Source of the DNA: Megaustenia siamemsis
Taxonomy: Eukaryota; Mollusca; Gastropoda; Stylommatophora; Ariophantidae
Reading direction: 5' to 3'
Assembly (NCBI GenBank): GCA_032433765.1
Contig: JAVIAB010000160.1
Location: forward strand, 12,941,969 to 13,005,968
DNA: 64,000 bases
Part shown: positions 35,901-57,506 of the stretch, one piece after another
Numbering within the stretch: position 1 is the first letter of the stretch
How the letters are laid out: every line of letters begins with the position of its first letter
Translations under genes and position numbers: made by a program
Notes under the pieces: model-generated
What the model was told of the DNA's origin: nothing
Databases searched by the model: none
The model's input: the letters and a program-made list of their open reading frames with translations, nothing else

Positions 35901-35952
35901 TAAGTTATACCTTTCCCTTTGTAGGTGGCTCCTGGATATAAATGTTACTCAT
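2775..35952 (-). CDS. CWC27: CWC27 spliceosome-associated cyclophilin-like protein (whole gene, 10 coding exons)
   Basis: The coding exons are 35911-35952, 31599-31808, 28586-28828, 25114-25217, 24489-24558, 19954-20070, 16689-16828, 15865-16004, 4944-5178 and 2775-2925. They sum to 1452 nt, or 483 residues plus stop; human CWC27 is about 472. Every junction has GT/AG and the phases fit. The protein begins [15 protein letters not shown] cyclophilin fold occupies about residues 15-165, including FHRVV with the catalytic-type Arg at 56 and NGSQFFFTL at 109-117. A charged, lysine/glutamate-rich tail follows, and the C-terminal block YEINDPRNP is typical of this family. The position equivalent to the cyclophilin A active-site Trp is Glu122. 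As I recall, the same substitution makes the human protein a very weak isomerase. The family acts in the activated spliceosome with CWC22/eIF4A3. Introns are large and packed with retroelements, but no reading-frame damage is seen. The assignment is firm; UTR limits are unknown. Confidence 0.96.
3353..3430. repeat. 26-bp minisatellite, 3 copies
   Basis: Three nearly perfect copies of a unit starting GATGCATTGCTGGCATGTGG lie in CWC27 intron 9. Confidence 0.95.
3594..3895. repeat. 58-bp minisatellite, about 5 copies
   Basis: Units of GGCAGAGTTTGCTTTCCTTA plus TTCAATCTTACAAAATG and GATCATGTGATG occur head to tail in CWC27 intron 9. Outer copies are more diverged. Confidence 0.9.
4145..4277. repeat. 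33-bp minisatellite, 4 copies
   Basis: The unit is TGGTTCTAAAAGTGTATTTG plus AGTTCAGTGACAA. Because 33 is a multiple of three, the array translates as an 11-residue repeat ([11 protein letters not shown]). It is intronic and not a gene. Confidence 0.93.
4308..4710. repeat. 47-bp minisatellite, about 8 copies
   Basis: The unit is AACTTGTGGGTGGAAATGCT plus AATTATGGGAAATGGTAGCT and TCAAAAG. It lies in CWC27 intron 9, directly after the 33-bp array. Confidence 0.93.
4944..5178 (-). CDS. CWC27: CWC27 coding exon 9
   Basis: This 235-nt exon encodes [18 protein letters not shown] and [12 protein letters not shown], conserved parts of the CWC27 tail, followed by an acidic run. It ends in phase 2 in a tryptophan codon before GTGAGT. 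The intron upstream (5179-15864) is the largest, at 10.7 kb. Confidence 0.95.
5495..5647 (+). mobile_element. SINE1 copy, 5'-truncated, with 13-bp TSD
   Basis: This is the body and 3' end of the SINE1 family (GTAATACCGACCACA, CACGTGCTGAAGG, ending GGTACTTTACTTTTTT) without the tRNA-like head. It is flanked by ATGAAGAAAATGT at 5482-5494 and 5648-5660, a clear target-site duplication. Confidence 0.93.
5690..6345 (+). mobile_element. RTE-C LINE 3' region (two joined fragments)
   Basis: 5690-5815 reads [20 protein letters not shown], then jumps into 5820-6330, which reads [39 protein letters not shown] and [20 protein letters not shown]. The pattern is the C-terminal part of RTE-type LINE proteins. 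The join suggests a chimera or deletion. The tail is GAAGAAGAAG-like. Confidence 0.8.
6415..6505 (+). mobile_element. LINE C-terminal remnant next to the 41-bp array
   Basis: It reads [23 protein letters not shown], matching the RGRPRRRW end found in RTE-type proteins. The 41-bp array begins immediately after it. Confidence 0.6.
6506..7301. repeat. 41-bp satellite array, about 19 copies
   Basis: The unit is ACTTTCAATGATCATGAATA plus GCTCATGTCAGCAACCCAAA G, with a constant 41-bp period. Each unit holds the palindrome ATGATCAT. The array lies in CWC27 intron 8. The last unit is interrupted by an I-like element, and a matching unit half occurs at 11142-11170. Confidence 0.95.
7302..11141 (-). 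mobile_element. I-like LINE with endonuclease, RT and RNase H (decayed, near full length)
   Basis: This minus-strand element of about 3.84 kb is flanked by the 9-bp duplication AGATCATGA (7293-7301 and 11142-11150). The order, 5' to 3', is: N-terminal ORF portion near 10975-10700; APE-type endonuclease ([14 protein letters not shown], then [10 protein letters not shown]); RT ([36 protein letters not shown]); and RNase H ([24 protein letters not shown]). The tail is a repeated AATAACTC. Frameshifts and stops break the ORF into about ten pieces, so it is dead. RNase H plus APE places it near the I/Nimb-type LINEs. Confidence 0.88.
7412..10975 (-). pseudogene. Decayed LINE polyprotein (APE endonuclease - RT - RNase H)
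   Basis: Approximate positions are: endonuclease 9908-10561, RT 8741-9758 with the catalytic FADD box near 8835, thumb/connection 8174-8728, RNase H 7412-8173 with the TDGS motif near 7955. Several frame changes and stop codons separate these blocks. It is a retroelement gene in CWC27 intron 8, transcribed antisense to nothing and in the same direction as CWC27. Confidence 0.85.
11231..11527. mobile_element. TTAA-flanked MITE (piggyBac-like)
   Basis: TTAA at 11231-11234 and 11524-11527 flank inverted ends CTCTTTCCGTAC and CTCTTTCCTTAC (the latter on the minus strand). It is about 290 bp and non-coding. TTAA duplication with short terminal repeats points to piggyBac-type mobilisation. Confidence 0.75.
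11575..11865 (+). mobile_element. RTE-C LINE 3' fragment
   Basis: It reads [20 protein letters not shown] and later [20 protein letters not shown], matching the 3' coding end of RTE-C at 6100-6300. It is frame-broken. Confidence 0.75.
12555..15567 (+). mobile_element. RTE-A LINE, near full length, inactive
   Basis: The endonuclease (12720-13460) shows [42 protein letters not shown] and SDHNPVMI. The RT region (14250-15050) shows [39 protein letters not shown] and [12 protein letters not shown]. The C-terminal domain (15060-15560) ends in RGRPRLTW and a GATGATGATC tail. There are stops within FID-TKAFDRV (near 14500) and at several other sites, plus frameshifts. An APE-RT order without RNase H and a GAT-repeat tail fit the RTE clade. 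It lies in CWC27 intron 8, antisense to the gene. Confidence 0.88.
15865..16004 (-). CDS. CWC27: CWC27 coding exon 8
   Basis: This exon continues the split serine codon into [20 protein letters not shown], the coiled-coil-like segment of the family, then a Ser/Lys-rich stretch. The donor is GTGTGT and the exon ends in phase 1. Confidence 0.93.
16689..16828 (-). CDS. CWC27: CWC27 coding exon 7
   Basis: This 140-nt exon encodes about residues 263-308: the block [10 protein letters not shown] and then a proline/serine-rich linker. It ends in phase 2 within a serine codon before GTGGTAC, a slightly unusual donor. The next exon restores the frame exactly. Confidence 0.93.
16829..17905. other. CWC27 intron 6, unassigned sequence
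   Basis: No coding signal is seen. There is a short GC-rich inverted motif near 17208-17223 (CCGGCCAGTACCGGCC). I cannot place the rest in a family. Confidence 0.4.
17906..18180 (+). mobile_element. SINE2 copy with GATA-repeat tail
   Basis: The copy starts near TGTGTGTTACCGGGGCC, has the core GTCGTAAGAGGCGACTAAGG, and ends CCCGAAAGGGCAATAGATAG with (GATA)n. It is the same family as 21735-22150 (minus) and 57151-57412. The 3' end closely resembles that of RTE-D. Confidence 0.85.
18195..18420 (-). mobile_element. LINE-E C-terminal fragment
   Basis: The minus strand reads [33 protein letters not shown]. This matches the QLLYGEL...KRYKDTLKASL end found in a common animal LINE lineage. A second copy is at 33361-33560. 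Confidence 0.75.
18469..18769 (+). mobile_element. RTE-A, strongly 5'-truncated, 12-bp TSD
   Basis: It holds the last part of the RTE-A ORF ([20 protein letters not shown]) and a GATGATGATG tail. It is flanked by GTTCATTATCTT at 18457-18468 and 18770-18781. Confidence 0.88.
18782..19953. other. CWC27 intron 6, possible old repeat at 19080-19560
   Basis: A stretch rich in TG/CA words (19080-19560) looks repeat-derived, with an 88-residue minus ORF at 19081-19347, but I cannot assign a family. Nothing else is supported. Confidence 0.35.
19954..20070 (-). CDS. CWC27: CWC27 coding exon 6
   Basis: This exon encodes residues 224-262. It contains [20 protein letters not shown], close to the [20 protein letters not shown] segment that I recall from vertebrate CWC27. 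The donor is GTGAGT. Confidence 0.95.
20286..20440 (-). mobile_element. RTE-D 3' UTR fragment
   Basis: It matches the non-coding 3' ends at 2300-2430 and 49641-49800 (words such as CAGACCTTGCACAGGA and TTCAAGCCGAAGG, ending in TATCTATAG). No coding part is retained. Confidence 0.65.
20461..21412 (-). mobile_element. RTE-D LINE, 5'-truncated, open C-terminal RT
   Basis: It starts inside the RT palm on the minus strand and ends with a short 3' UTR and (GATA)n at 20461-20475. The ORF is uninterrupted for about 280 codons, so it is a fairly young insertion in CWC27 intron 5. It lies in the same orientation as the gene. Confidence 0.88.
20563..21412 (-). CDS. RTE-D reverse transcriptase, C-terminal part
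   Basis: It reads [20 protein letters not shown] (catalytic FADD), [33 protein letters not shown] and [11 protein letters not shown]. The end is [13 protein letters not shown] and [16 protein letters not shown], followed by a stop at 20563. Palm, thumb and C-terminal motifs are present, but the fingers and endonuclease are missing through 5' truncation, so no function remains. The track-like start further upstream (to 21468) is not similar to the family. Confidence 0.88.
21735..22150 (-). mobile_element. SINE2 copy, possibly with 5' head
   Basis: 21735-22004 is the reverse complement of the SINE2 body (CTTAGTCGCCTCTTACGACA and the ending TCCTTTCGAGCCGAAGACGG). 22005-22150 may be the 5' head (GTCATGGCGACTGCTTGACC and GTTGCCCCCCTACTTAC), which the other copies in this window lack. 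The head has no tRNA boxes I can confirm. Confidence 0.75.
22716..22951 (-). mobile_element. SINE1 copy
   Basis: It spans the whole family consensus in reverse, from the CCCCCGTCACGCCAAGTGGC end to a tRNA-like head (GAGCTATTGCGGCTCC). The head has lost about 14 bp of the TCAGTGGTTAG A-box region relative to 32831-33093. No clear TSD is seen. Confidence 0.88.
22960..24117. other. CWC27 intron 5, unassigned sequence
   Basis: No exon or coding signal is seen. 23590-23700 (CTTGGAGCGAAGATGAAGAT, TTGGCGCATAG) looks like a repeat edge. 23700-24100 is pyrimidine-rich and may belong to the Penelope-like element that follows. Confidence 0.35.
24100..24240 (+). mobile_element. Penelope-like element 3' end (hammerhead-bearing)
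   Basis: It contains ATATATAATTGTGCTTC, the hammerhead core, then TTGTAAAGCTGTCACCATAC. The same order occurs at 44845-44960. Family knowledge: Penelope-like retroelements carry hammerhead motifs in their terminal regions. No RT or GIY-YIG coding was found nearby, so this is a remnant or a short non-autonomous form. Confidence 0.65.
24147..24188 (+). ncRNA. Hammerhead ribozyme motif, type I
   Basis: CTGATGA (24154-24160) is followed by stem II AGGCC-ACA-GGCC, then GAAA (24073+100 offset: 24173-24176), and ACGTC with predicted cleavage after C24180. Stem III is the self-complementary ACGT, as in dimeric hammerheads of retroelements. Stem I can form about 5 pairs (TGTATT with AGTAT, two of them wobble). 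All core positions appear intact by eye; activity is not shown. Confidence 0.7.
24489..24558 (-). CDS. CWC27: CWC27 coding exon 5
   Basis: This 70-nt exon completes a split lysine codon and reads [17 protein letters not shown], the conserved acidic block of the family. The donor is GTGAGT and the exon ends in phase 0. Confidence 0.95.
25114..25217 (-). CDS. CWC27: CWC27 coding exon 4
   Basis: This 104-nt exon encodes the end of the cyclophilin domain and the start of the basic tail ([20 protein letters not shown]). It ends in phase 2 before GTAAGT, and the next exon supplies the third base. Confidence 0.95.
26065..26290 (+). mobile_element. tRNA-derived SINE (single copy here)
   Basis: The head TGTGGTTAATGCACTCGCCT and B-box-like GGTTCAGGGTTTAAATGCC resemble a tRNA gene. 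The body follows to about 26290. No second copy was recognised in this window. It lies in CWC27 intron 3. Confidence 0.5.
26900..27165 (+). mobile_element. RTE-A LINE 3' fragment
   Basis: It reads [20 protein letters not shown], then [20 protein letters not shown] and ends near [16 protein letters not shown]. It matches 15225-15465 with one nonsense change. Confidence 0.85.
27170..28580. other. CWC27 intron 3, unassigned sequence
   Basis: It is AT-rich and non-coding, with no recognisable transposon or RNA gene. Confidence 0.4.
28586..28828 (-). CDS. CWC27: CWC27 coding exon 3 (cyclophilin domain, second half)
   Basis: This exon encodes residues 85-165 in phase 0, with donor GTAAGG. It contains [19 protein letters not shown] and NKHTIFGKV. 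Glu122 (in TPELQNKH) stands where active cyclophilins have Trp, as in other CWC27 proteins. Confidence 0.97.
29088..30245 (+). mobile_element. Tigger/pogo-type DNA transposon, internally deleted
   Basis: The terminal inverted repeats are CAGTTAAATTCACTTATAAC (left) and CAGTAGAATCCAGTTATAAT (right, minus strand), next to TA on the left. Between them are decayed traces of a transposase N-terminus ([18 protein letters not shown]) and an acidic C-terminal stretch ([20 protein letters not shown]). The DDE core is absent and many stops are present. It lies in CWC27 intron 2. Confidence 0.75.
30432..30472 (+). mobile_element. RTE-B 3' stub
   Basis: AGGTTATGGAGAGACGCGAT and CACCTACATCAGCAG correspond to the RKLWRDMITYAS end of RTE-B (42270-42300). 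Only about 40 bp remain. Confidence 0.5.
31599..31808 (-). CDS. CWC27: CWC27 coding exon 2 (cyclophilin domain, first half)
   Basis: This exon encodes residues 15-84 in phase 0, with acceptor TTTTAACAG and donor GTAAGT. It carries [19 protein letters not shown], the catalytic-type FHRVV (Arg56) and the [16 protein letters not shown] loop of cyclophilins. Confidence 0.97.
32030..32225 (-). mobile_element. LINE-G 3' end with C2H2-like motif
   Basis: The minus strand reads [20 protein letters not shown], a CxxC...H zinc-finger-like C-terminus known from some RTE-type LINE proteins. 3' UTR words shared with 34000-34130 follow it. Confidence 0.65.
32315..33250 (+). mobile_element. I-like LINE fragment: RNase H and C-terminus, split by a SINE1
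   Basis: It reads [20 protein letters not shown], then [14 protein letters not shown] (RNase H), [20 protein letters not shown], and after the SINE1 insertion [20 protein letters not shown]. This is a clear RNase H C-terminal half with a cysteine-rich trailer. The frame is broken once near 32510. Confidence 0.85.
32831..33093 (-). mobile_element. SINE1 copy, complete, 13-bp TSD, inserted in a LINE
   Basis: The tRNA-like head on the minus strand has A-box TAGCTCAGTGGTTAG and B-box GGGTTCGATCCC. The body ends with GGGGTACTTTACTTTTT. It is flanked by ACTGAATATAGTA at 32818-32830 and 33094-33106. Removing it rejoins the I-like reading frame. Confidence 0.95.
33247..33361. repeat. Compound GATA/CAGG/CAGA microsatellite
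   Basis: Runs of GATA, CAGG, CAGA and a repeated GGTAGACAGATAGATCAGAC follow the 3' end of the I-like fragment and precede LINE-E. Confidence 0.92.
33361..33560 (-). mobile_element. LINE-E C-terminal fragment, second copy
   Basis: It is similar by eye to 18195-18420 (AAGAAGCCCT..CAAACATC and TGATGGATGAGAGTTTGGCTTG). Its GATA/CAGA-rich 3' side abuts the microsatellite, as the first copy abuts a GATA tract. Confidence 0.7.
33770..34135 (+). mobile_element. LINE-G, internally deleted
   Basis: The 5' part has traces of a [14 protein letters not shown] endonuclease start (33820-33850). The 3' part (33950-34130) matches the LINE-G C-terminal zinc-finger region at 32030-32225. Nearly all of the ORF between them is missing. 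Confidence 0.55.
34430..35105 (+). mobile_element. RTE-C LINE fragment
   Basis: It reads [40 protein letters not shown] and [20 protein letters not shown]. This is the post-palm region plus C-terminus of RTE-C, closely related to 5820-6330. It is frame-broken, in CWC27 intron 1. Confidence 0.82.
35370..35530 (-). mobile_element. LINE RT fragment (FID motif)
   Basis: The minus strand reads [20 protein letters not shown], the conserved RT palm segment (FIDxxKAFDxV). No other part of the element is clear. Confidence 0.65.
35911..35952 (-). CDS. CWC27: CWC27 coding exon 1
   Basis: This exon encodes residues 1-14, from the start ATG at 35952-35950 to GGA AAG, followed by the donor GTATAA. It is phase 0. 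The N-terminal peptide [14 protein letters not shown] nearly matches the family start, which fixes the initiation codon. Confidence 0.95.
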
Positions 35953-36425
35953 TATCTACTGTAAACTCCAAGACCACAGTTTGAAGTTTAACACGCTCAC
36001 ACAGAAAAAAACACAAATAAAACTGAAAGTAGAACCATTGATTGTACGACAGATTATCACATCTTAAAATTTGTTTCATATTTTTAGGAACAAATAATAG
36101 CAACAAGAAAAATGAATAAAAAAAAATAAAATCTATCTTTAAAATATAACCAAAGTTTGCTTCTTGAAACAGTATTTTATTATTTTTTTATAACTGTATT
36201 TATTTAGAATCGTTGACAACATTTTTAACGCTATTTGTTTTGAAGATTCGCCAAATATTTTAAAAGATAAATAATATTAAAGGAAGATTGATTTTAAACT
36301 GCTAGCTGCTACAGCGTTGGTGGCGAAACAGAATTAATTATATTAAATAATTTCTCTTTGATTTATAATGTAACTATCAACCATATACTCAATACAACTT
36401 TCATCATTTGATTTGTTTTGTTGGA
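35953..36425. promoter_or_regulatory. Divergent intergenic region, likely bidirectional promoter of CWC27 and SREK1IP1
   Basis: About 473 bp separate the CWC27 ATG (minus) from the inferred SREK1IP1 ATG (plus). The region is AT-rich, has no recognisable transposon, and contains no CpG-rich core or convincing TATA box that I can assign. It must hold both 5' UTRs and the promoter if the exon 1 call for SREK1IP1 is right. The regulatory role is inferred from the arrangement only. Confidence 0.55.
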
Positions 36426-52437
<16,012 letters not shown>

Positions 52438-52501
52438 ATATGTTAATGATGGTTAAAAATTTAAAATACAGTGAGAACATATGTGAATATGTGGGCAGTA
52501 A

Positions 52502-52507
52502 AATAAA
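52502..52507 (+). terminator. Candidate poly(A) signal AATAAA of SREK1IP1
   Basis: A canonical AATAAA lies 65 bp after the SREK1IP1 stop and is followed by a T/G-rich stretch (ATTTTGTGTT). It is placed as expected for a short 3' UTR. Confidence 0.55.
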
Positions 52508-52678
52508 AAGGTTGAAAAATATTTTGTGTTAAGTTTACTTTCTGCTATCATTCTTCAAATTAGATAAAAGTGAGTCCCATAGCAGTTATGTCAGGTCATG
52601 AAATGTTAGTGAGTTCATTGCACTAAACCTCAGCTTCATGAGCTGTAGTGACCAGTTCCATTCCTTGCTGTCTTTTCT

Positions 52679-52829
52679 TCCCATCGAATATCTCTGGTAC
52701 CCATCGAATATCTCTGGTACCCATTGAATATCTCTGGTACCCATTGAAGAGGCTAGGTGGACCAAGGTACCCATTGAAAGAGGCTAGGTGGACCAATGTA
52801 CCCATTGAAAGAGGCTAGGTGGACCAAGA
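52679..52829. repeat. 20-bp and 31-bp minisatellites
   Basis: Three to four copies of CCCATCGAATATCTCTGGTA run into three copies of a 30/31-bp unit, CCCATTGAAAGAGGCTAGGT plus GGACCAAGGTA. The units share the CCCAT(C/T)GAA start. They lie downstream of SREK1IP1. Confidence 0.92.
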
Positions 52830-53020
52830 CAGCCTTTTATTTTTGAAAAAATGGTTTGCCTCAACTGTCGTTTGAGCACTGAACCTTCAGGTTAGCAGGC
52901 AAGTGCTCTAATGATATGCTTGCAGCACTGTTATTCAATAGAGATCTGAATGTTTATTATTGGTCAAGTATCAGGTCTGGTGCATTTTATCATTCCTGAT
53001 CATCAGCTCTATTCTGTGAT

Positions 53021-53350
53021 CTTGACTTTGTCTTGTTACTGATTTCAATAGACCAGGATAAGAGAGTCAGTCCAGTGAACAACACAATCCTTGACTTTGT
53101 CTTGTTATTGATTTCAATAGACCAGGATAATAGAGTCAGTCCAGTGAACAACACAATCCTTGACTTTGTCTTGTTATTGATTTCAATAGACCAGGATAAT
53201 AGAGTCAGTCCAGTGAACAACACAATCCTTGACTTTGTCTTGTTACTGATTTTAATAGACCAGGATAAGAGAGTCAGTCCAGTGAACAACACAATCCTTG
53301 ACTTTGTCTTGTTACTGATTTCAATAGACCAGGATAATAGAGTCAGTCTA
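53021..53350. repeat. 69-bp minisatellite, about 5 copies
   Basis: The unit is CTTGACTTTGTCTTGTTACT plus GATTTCAATAGACCAGGATA and AGAGTCAGTCCAGTGAACAA (69 bp in all). The period of 69 keeps frames open on both strands, giving repeat-only ORFs. Confidence 0.94.
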
Positions 53351-53629
53351 GGGCTAGAGAAGTCATGTAACAAAGAACCAAACTGACTTGCTTCTATCAG
53401 CCAACATAATCAAGACTATCTCAGGGATGTTCTTTGTGCATAATAATGATACAGTTAAAGATTGGGGTTATATATCCAGAACTTTTTACTTCGTTGTTGT
53501 CTTCGTGGTTTTGCCTACTTCATTGTGAAGATTGCATGAAGATCATTGCATGATTCCTTCAACCTCATACTTGTAGGTTATAAAAGACTGCAATTACCAC
53601 CAAAAAATGAAAGTGAAATTTGCTTTCGC

Positions 53630-54908
53630 TAGTGACTGACCATTTAGGCTAATGGCTGACCATTTAGTTAATGACTGACGATTTAGGTAATGACTGACCA
53701 TTTAGTAATGACTGACCATTTAGTTAATGACTGACGATTTAGGTAATGACTGACCATTTAGTTAATGACTGACCATTTAGTTAGTGACTGACCATTTAGT
53801 TAGTGACTGACCATGTAGTTAGTGACTGACCATTTAGTTAGTGACTGACCATGTAGTTAGTGACTGACCATTAGTTAGTGACTGACCATTTAGTTAGTGA
53901 CTGACCATGTAGTTAGTGACTGACCATTTAGTAGTGACGACCATTTAGTTAGTGACTGACCATTAGTTAGTGACTGACCATGTAGTTAGTGACTGACCAT
54001 TTAGTTAGTGAACTGACCATGTAGTTAGTGACTGACCATGTAGTTAGTGACTGACCATTTAGTTAGTGAACTGACCATTTAGTTAGTGACTGACATGTAG
54101 TTAGTGACTGACCATGTAGTAGTGACTGACCATTTAGTAATGACTGACCATTTAGTTAATGACTGACCATTTAGTTAATGACTGACCATGTAGTTAGTGA
54201 TTGACCATTTAGGTAGTGACTGACCATGTAGTTAGTGACTGACCATTTAGGTAGTGACTGACCATTTAGGTAGTGACTGACCATGTAGTTAGTGACTGAC
54301 CATTTAGGTAGTGACTGAACATTTAGTTAATGACTGACCACTTAGTTAGTGACTGACCATTTAGGTAGTGACTGACCATGTAGTTAGTGACTGACCATTT
54401 AGTTAATGACTGACCATTTAGTTAATGACTGACCATGTAGTAATGACTGACCATGTAGTTAGTGACTGACCATGTATTAATGACTGACCATTAGTTAATG
54501 ACTGACCATTTAGTTAATGACTGACCATGTAGTTAGTGATGACCATTTAGTTAATGATGACCTGTAGTTAATGACTGACCATGTAGTTAGTGACTGACCA
54601 TGTAGTTAGTGACTGACCATGTAGTTAATGACTGACCATGTAGTTAGTGACTGACCATGTAGTTAATGACTGACCATGTAGTTAATGACTGACCATGTAG
54701 TTAGTGAACTGAACTTTAGTTAGTGACTGACCATGTAGTTAGTGACTGACCATTTAGTTAATGACTGACCATGTAGTTAATGACTGAACATTTAGTTAGT
54801 GACTGACCATTTAGTTAGTGACTGACCATTTAGTTAGTGACTGACCATGTAGTTAATGACTGACCATGTAGTTAGTTACTGACCATTTAGTTAAGACTGA
54901 CCATGTAG
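53630..54908. repeat. 19-bp satellite array, about 65-70 copies
   Basis: The unit is GTGACTGACCATTTAGTTA, with common TTTAG/TGTAG and GTGA/ATGA variants and scattered 1-bp deletions. It is the longest array in the window, 380 bp before the assembly gap. Confidence 0.96.
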
Positions 54909-54999
54909 TAATGAGAATAAAAAAACCTCTCCACATTGGATAGTTTTCTGCTGTCATTTGGATAGTTTTCTGCTGTCATTCTTCCAGCATCCTCAGACT

Positions 55000-55289
55000 T
55001 ACACAGGACTCACAGTGTGTGGTCACAACATCTCTGATCTCTACAAGCCTCTCAGTCTTGACAACATAACTGATACCCCCTGTCTGTGCCTCTCTACCAA
55101 TGCTCGTTTTAGTGTTTCTCTAGGTTAAGTCTAATTTTGTTGTCTGTTTTCTTTTTCCATCTGTGGACTTGCGTTATGATCTTTTATTTACTCTTCTCTC
55201 AACACATGGCTGACCTTTTCTGACTACATAATGTATTGGTTCCAAGGCCATTTCTCTTATTTCTGCTCTAGCCTTGAATTCCTTCCATG
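55000..55289 (-). mobile_element. RTE-D fragment ending at the gap
   Basis: The minus strand is a decayed version of the RTE-D C-terminal coding region and 3' UTR (order as at 63430-63870: GTGTTTCTCTAGGT, ATGGCTGACC, TTCTGCTCTAGCCTTGAATT). It is cut by the N run. Confidence 0.65.
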
Positions 55290-55389
55290 NNNNNNNNNNN
55301 NNNNNNNNNNNNNNNNNNNNNNNNNNNNNNNNNNNNNNNNNNNNNNNNNNNNNNNNNNNNNNNNNNNNNNNNNNNNNNNNNNNNNNNNN
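55290..55389. other. Assembly gap of 100 N
   Basis: Exactly 100 N, the usual convention for a gap of unknown size. The missing sequence begins within an RTE-D copy. Confidence 0.99.
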
Positions 55390-55675
55390 AACAACTCCTT
55401 TACGTTGCAGAATTTAATATTTATTATTTATAATTATACATACATCATTCAACAGGTGTAGACTTAGGACAATGTTTAACACAGAGGAGTATTTTAGCCG
55501 CTGTAAGTGTAACAAGGCTGTAAGGTCAGTTAATACATTCATTATATACAATGACTTCAGTCATTCACAATCGCTCTAAGAAGCCTGCAATGGACATGTT
55601 AGAATAAATTATAATAACTATATTAAAAAAAAAAATTTCTATAAAAAAATAACTACATGATATGCGTCAAAGTTA

Positions 55676-55737
<62 letters not shown>
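55676..55737. repeat. (TA)n microsatellite, about 29 units
   Basis: An uninterrupted TATATA run of about 58 bp. Confidence 0.97.
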
Positions 55738-55738
<1 letters not shown>

Positions 55739-56020
55739 TATACTATAATAATTATAATAAATGTTTATGTGTATACCTATGTGCACACATGCATGAATGA
55801 ATTTTGAGTTCATTTAAGGATCTTTCAGACGTTTCTGATGCTTCTTTTGTATTAGTCCTATTTGAGTTTGCTTGCTCAATTCACTTTAAACTTTTTTTAT
55901 ACATCATATACTCTGATCTCAAGTTATAATTCACAGAGCACTTTTAACCCAACTGTTGTTTGAAATCTTTGGCTTAGATACCTACTATAATATACTTTAT
56001 GGATTGTAGGAACCAGAACT

Positions 56021-56257
56021 TAGTGAACTGGACTACAAAGGACAAGGGGCAGGGTTCGATCCCAACCGATGGCTTCCGGGTTCACCCAGCCTTAAATGGG
56101 TACCGGATTTATTTTCTGGGAAAGTAAAGCAGCACGGGCGTAATACTGACCACATTACCCCAAAAATCATGTGCTGAAGGTCTGTAAAATATAGGGTCAC
56201 TAAACACCATATTTCCCTATACGCCACTTGGCGTGACGGGGGTACTTTACTTTACTT
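56021..56257 (+). mobile_element. SINE1 copy, slightly 5'-truncated, 14-bp TSD
   Basis: It begins inside the A-box (TTAGTGAACTGGACTAC), keeps the B-box GGGTTCGATCCC, and ends GGTACTTTACTTTACTT. It is flanked by TAGGAACCAGAACT at 56007-56020 and 56258-56271. Loss of the A-box start shows incomplete reverse transcription at insertion. Confidence 0.95.
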
Positions 56258-56396
56258 TAGGAACCAGAACTGTAACTCACAAACTCTAAAAAACTTGTAG
56301 ACATCAGCAAATTATTGATAAAAATATGTTTCAACTGTTACTTGTGCTGGTGAAATAGTCTTATACACAGTTGTATCAACCCATAGTTAGGGGGGG

Positions 56397-56735
56397 GGGG
56401 CTGGGTGGTCTTGAGGCAAGACACTGGTCTTCAGACAGAGAGGTTGTGAGTTCAGATTCCGGCTTCACCAGTTTATTTGTGATTTCTCTCTGCGGCAACA
56501 GCCCCTGGTCTCAGCAGCAAGGCCCTACTTGAAACGTCAATTGCTAATCTAGGGAAAAAAATATGATTACCTCCGAAGATAGAGATACCTTCCTGTTCGG
56601 TGAGGGAGCCCTGTGCACATGGCTGCCAGAGAAAAAGGATTAACACGTAAAATTCAGTTCCTAGTCTCTTGGGACTTCATTAGAGGTGAAAGCTGGCGAA
56701 CGCCAAAAAAAAAAAAAAAAAAAAAAAAAAAACAA
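56397..56735 (+). mobile_element. SINE3 copy with long poly(A)
   Basis: The head GGTGGTCTTGAGGCAAGACA and GTTCAGATTCC are tRNA-like. The body (TTTCTCTCTGCGGCAACAGC, GTGCACATGGCTGCCAG) ends AACGCC plus about 28-33 A. It is the same family as 58858-59168. Confidence 0.85.
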
Positions 56736-57002
56736 CTCATGGTAATATTACTACTGCCTTAGAAATATTAGCAGCTTAAACTCTATACTGGCTCTAAAGT
56801 TGACTACAGCGTCACACTCTCATCAGATTGTCACAATCATTTTTAAATAAAAAATCAAATATGAGGGCAGCAGAACGTGCACAAAAACTCAAGTAATAAA
56901 ATAATAGTGCAACAAAAATATTTTGGTTGAAGTCATAAGCAACATTGATTATTAGATGGCAGTACCTGACCATGTGTATATATACACTTGATTCCACCTG
57001 TA

Positions 57003-57075
57003 CTGAAACACTCACTCAACTCACTCACTCACTCACTCACCACTCACTCATCACCACTCATTCACTCACTCACTC
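57003..57075. repeat. (ACTC)n microsatellite
   Basis: A run of ACTC/CACT units with small interruptions. Confidence 0.93.
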
Positions 57076-57150
57076 TCCCACTCTCATCTTCATTTATTGA
57101 AGATGTTGTTGCTGGTTAATTTTATTTTGTACCAATAGTGAGTAGCCCAT

Positions 57151-57412
57151 GTATTACCGGGGCTTCATTATGAGGGAAGTAAAGAATAGTGACACTGTCA
57201 CCTTTCAGGCATGTCGTAAGAGGCGACTAAGGAGGTTGATCGATGGCTTGACAAGCTGTCATTGTAAAATGTTTTGTTATGGAAACAGCCATAGATTTTA
57301 GAAGCAGTGATCTCTGCAATATGTGCCATTTTGGCACGCAAGGTTTCTGTTTTTGAAATTGTGGTTCTGCCCTGTATGCCGTCTTTGGCTTGAAAGGACA
57401 ATAGATAGATAG
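57151..57412 (+). mobile_element. SINE2 copy with GATA tail
   Basis: It has TATTACCGGGGCTTC, the core GTCGTAAGAGGCGACTAAGG, and an end GAAAGGACAATAGATAGATAG. It is very similar to 17906-18180. Confidence 0.88.
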
Positions 57413-57506
57413 AATAGTAAGTAGTCCAGTAAATTCTTCCTCTGTCATTTTCTATCTCTTCTCAAATCAGTTTATTGTGTTGGCTGTCATAATATCCTCC
57501 AAAATG

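Noticed and set aside
52990..53386. ORFs of 117-127 codons
   Set aside because: Both are products of the 69-bp minisatellite and have repeated peptides only.
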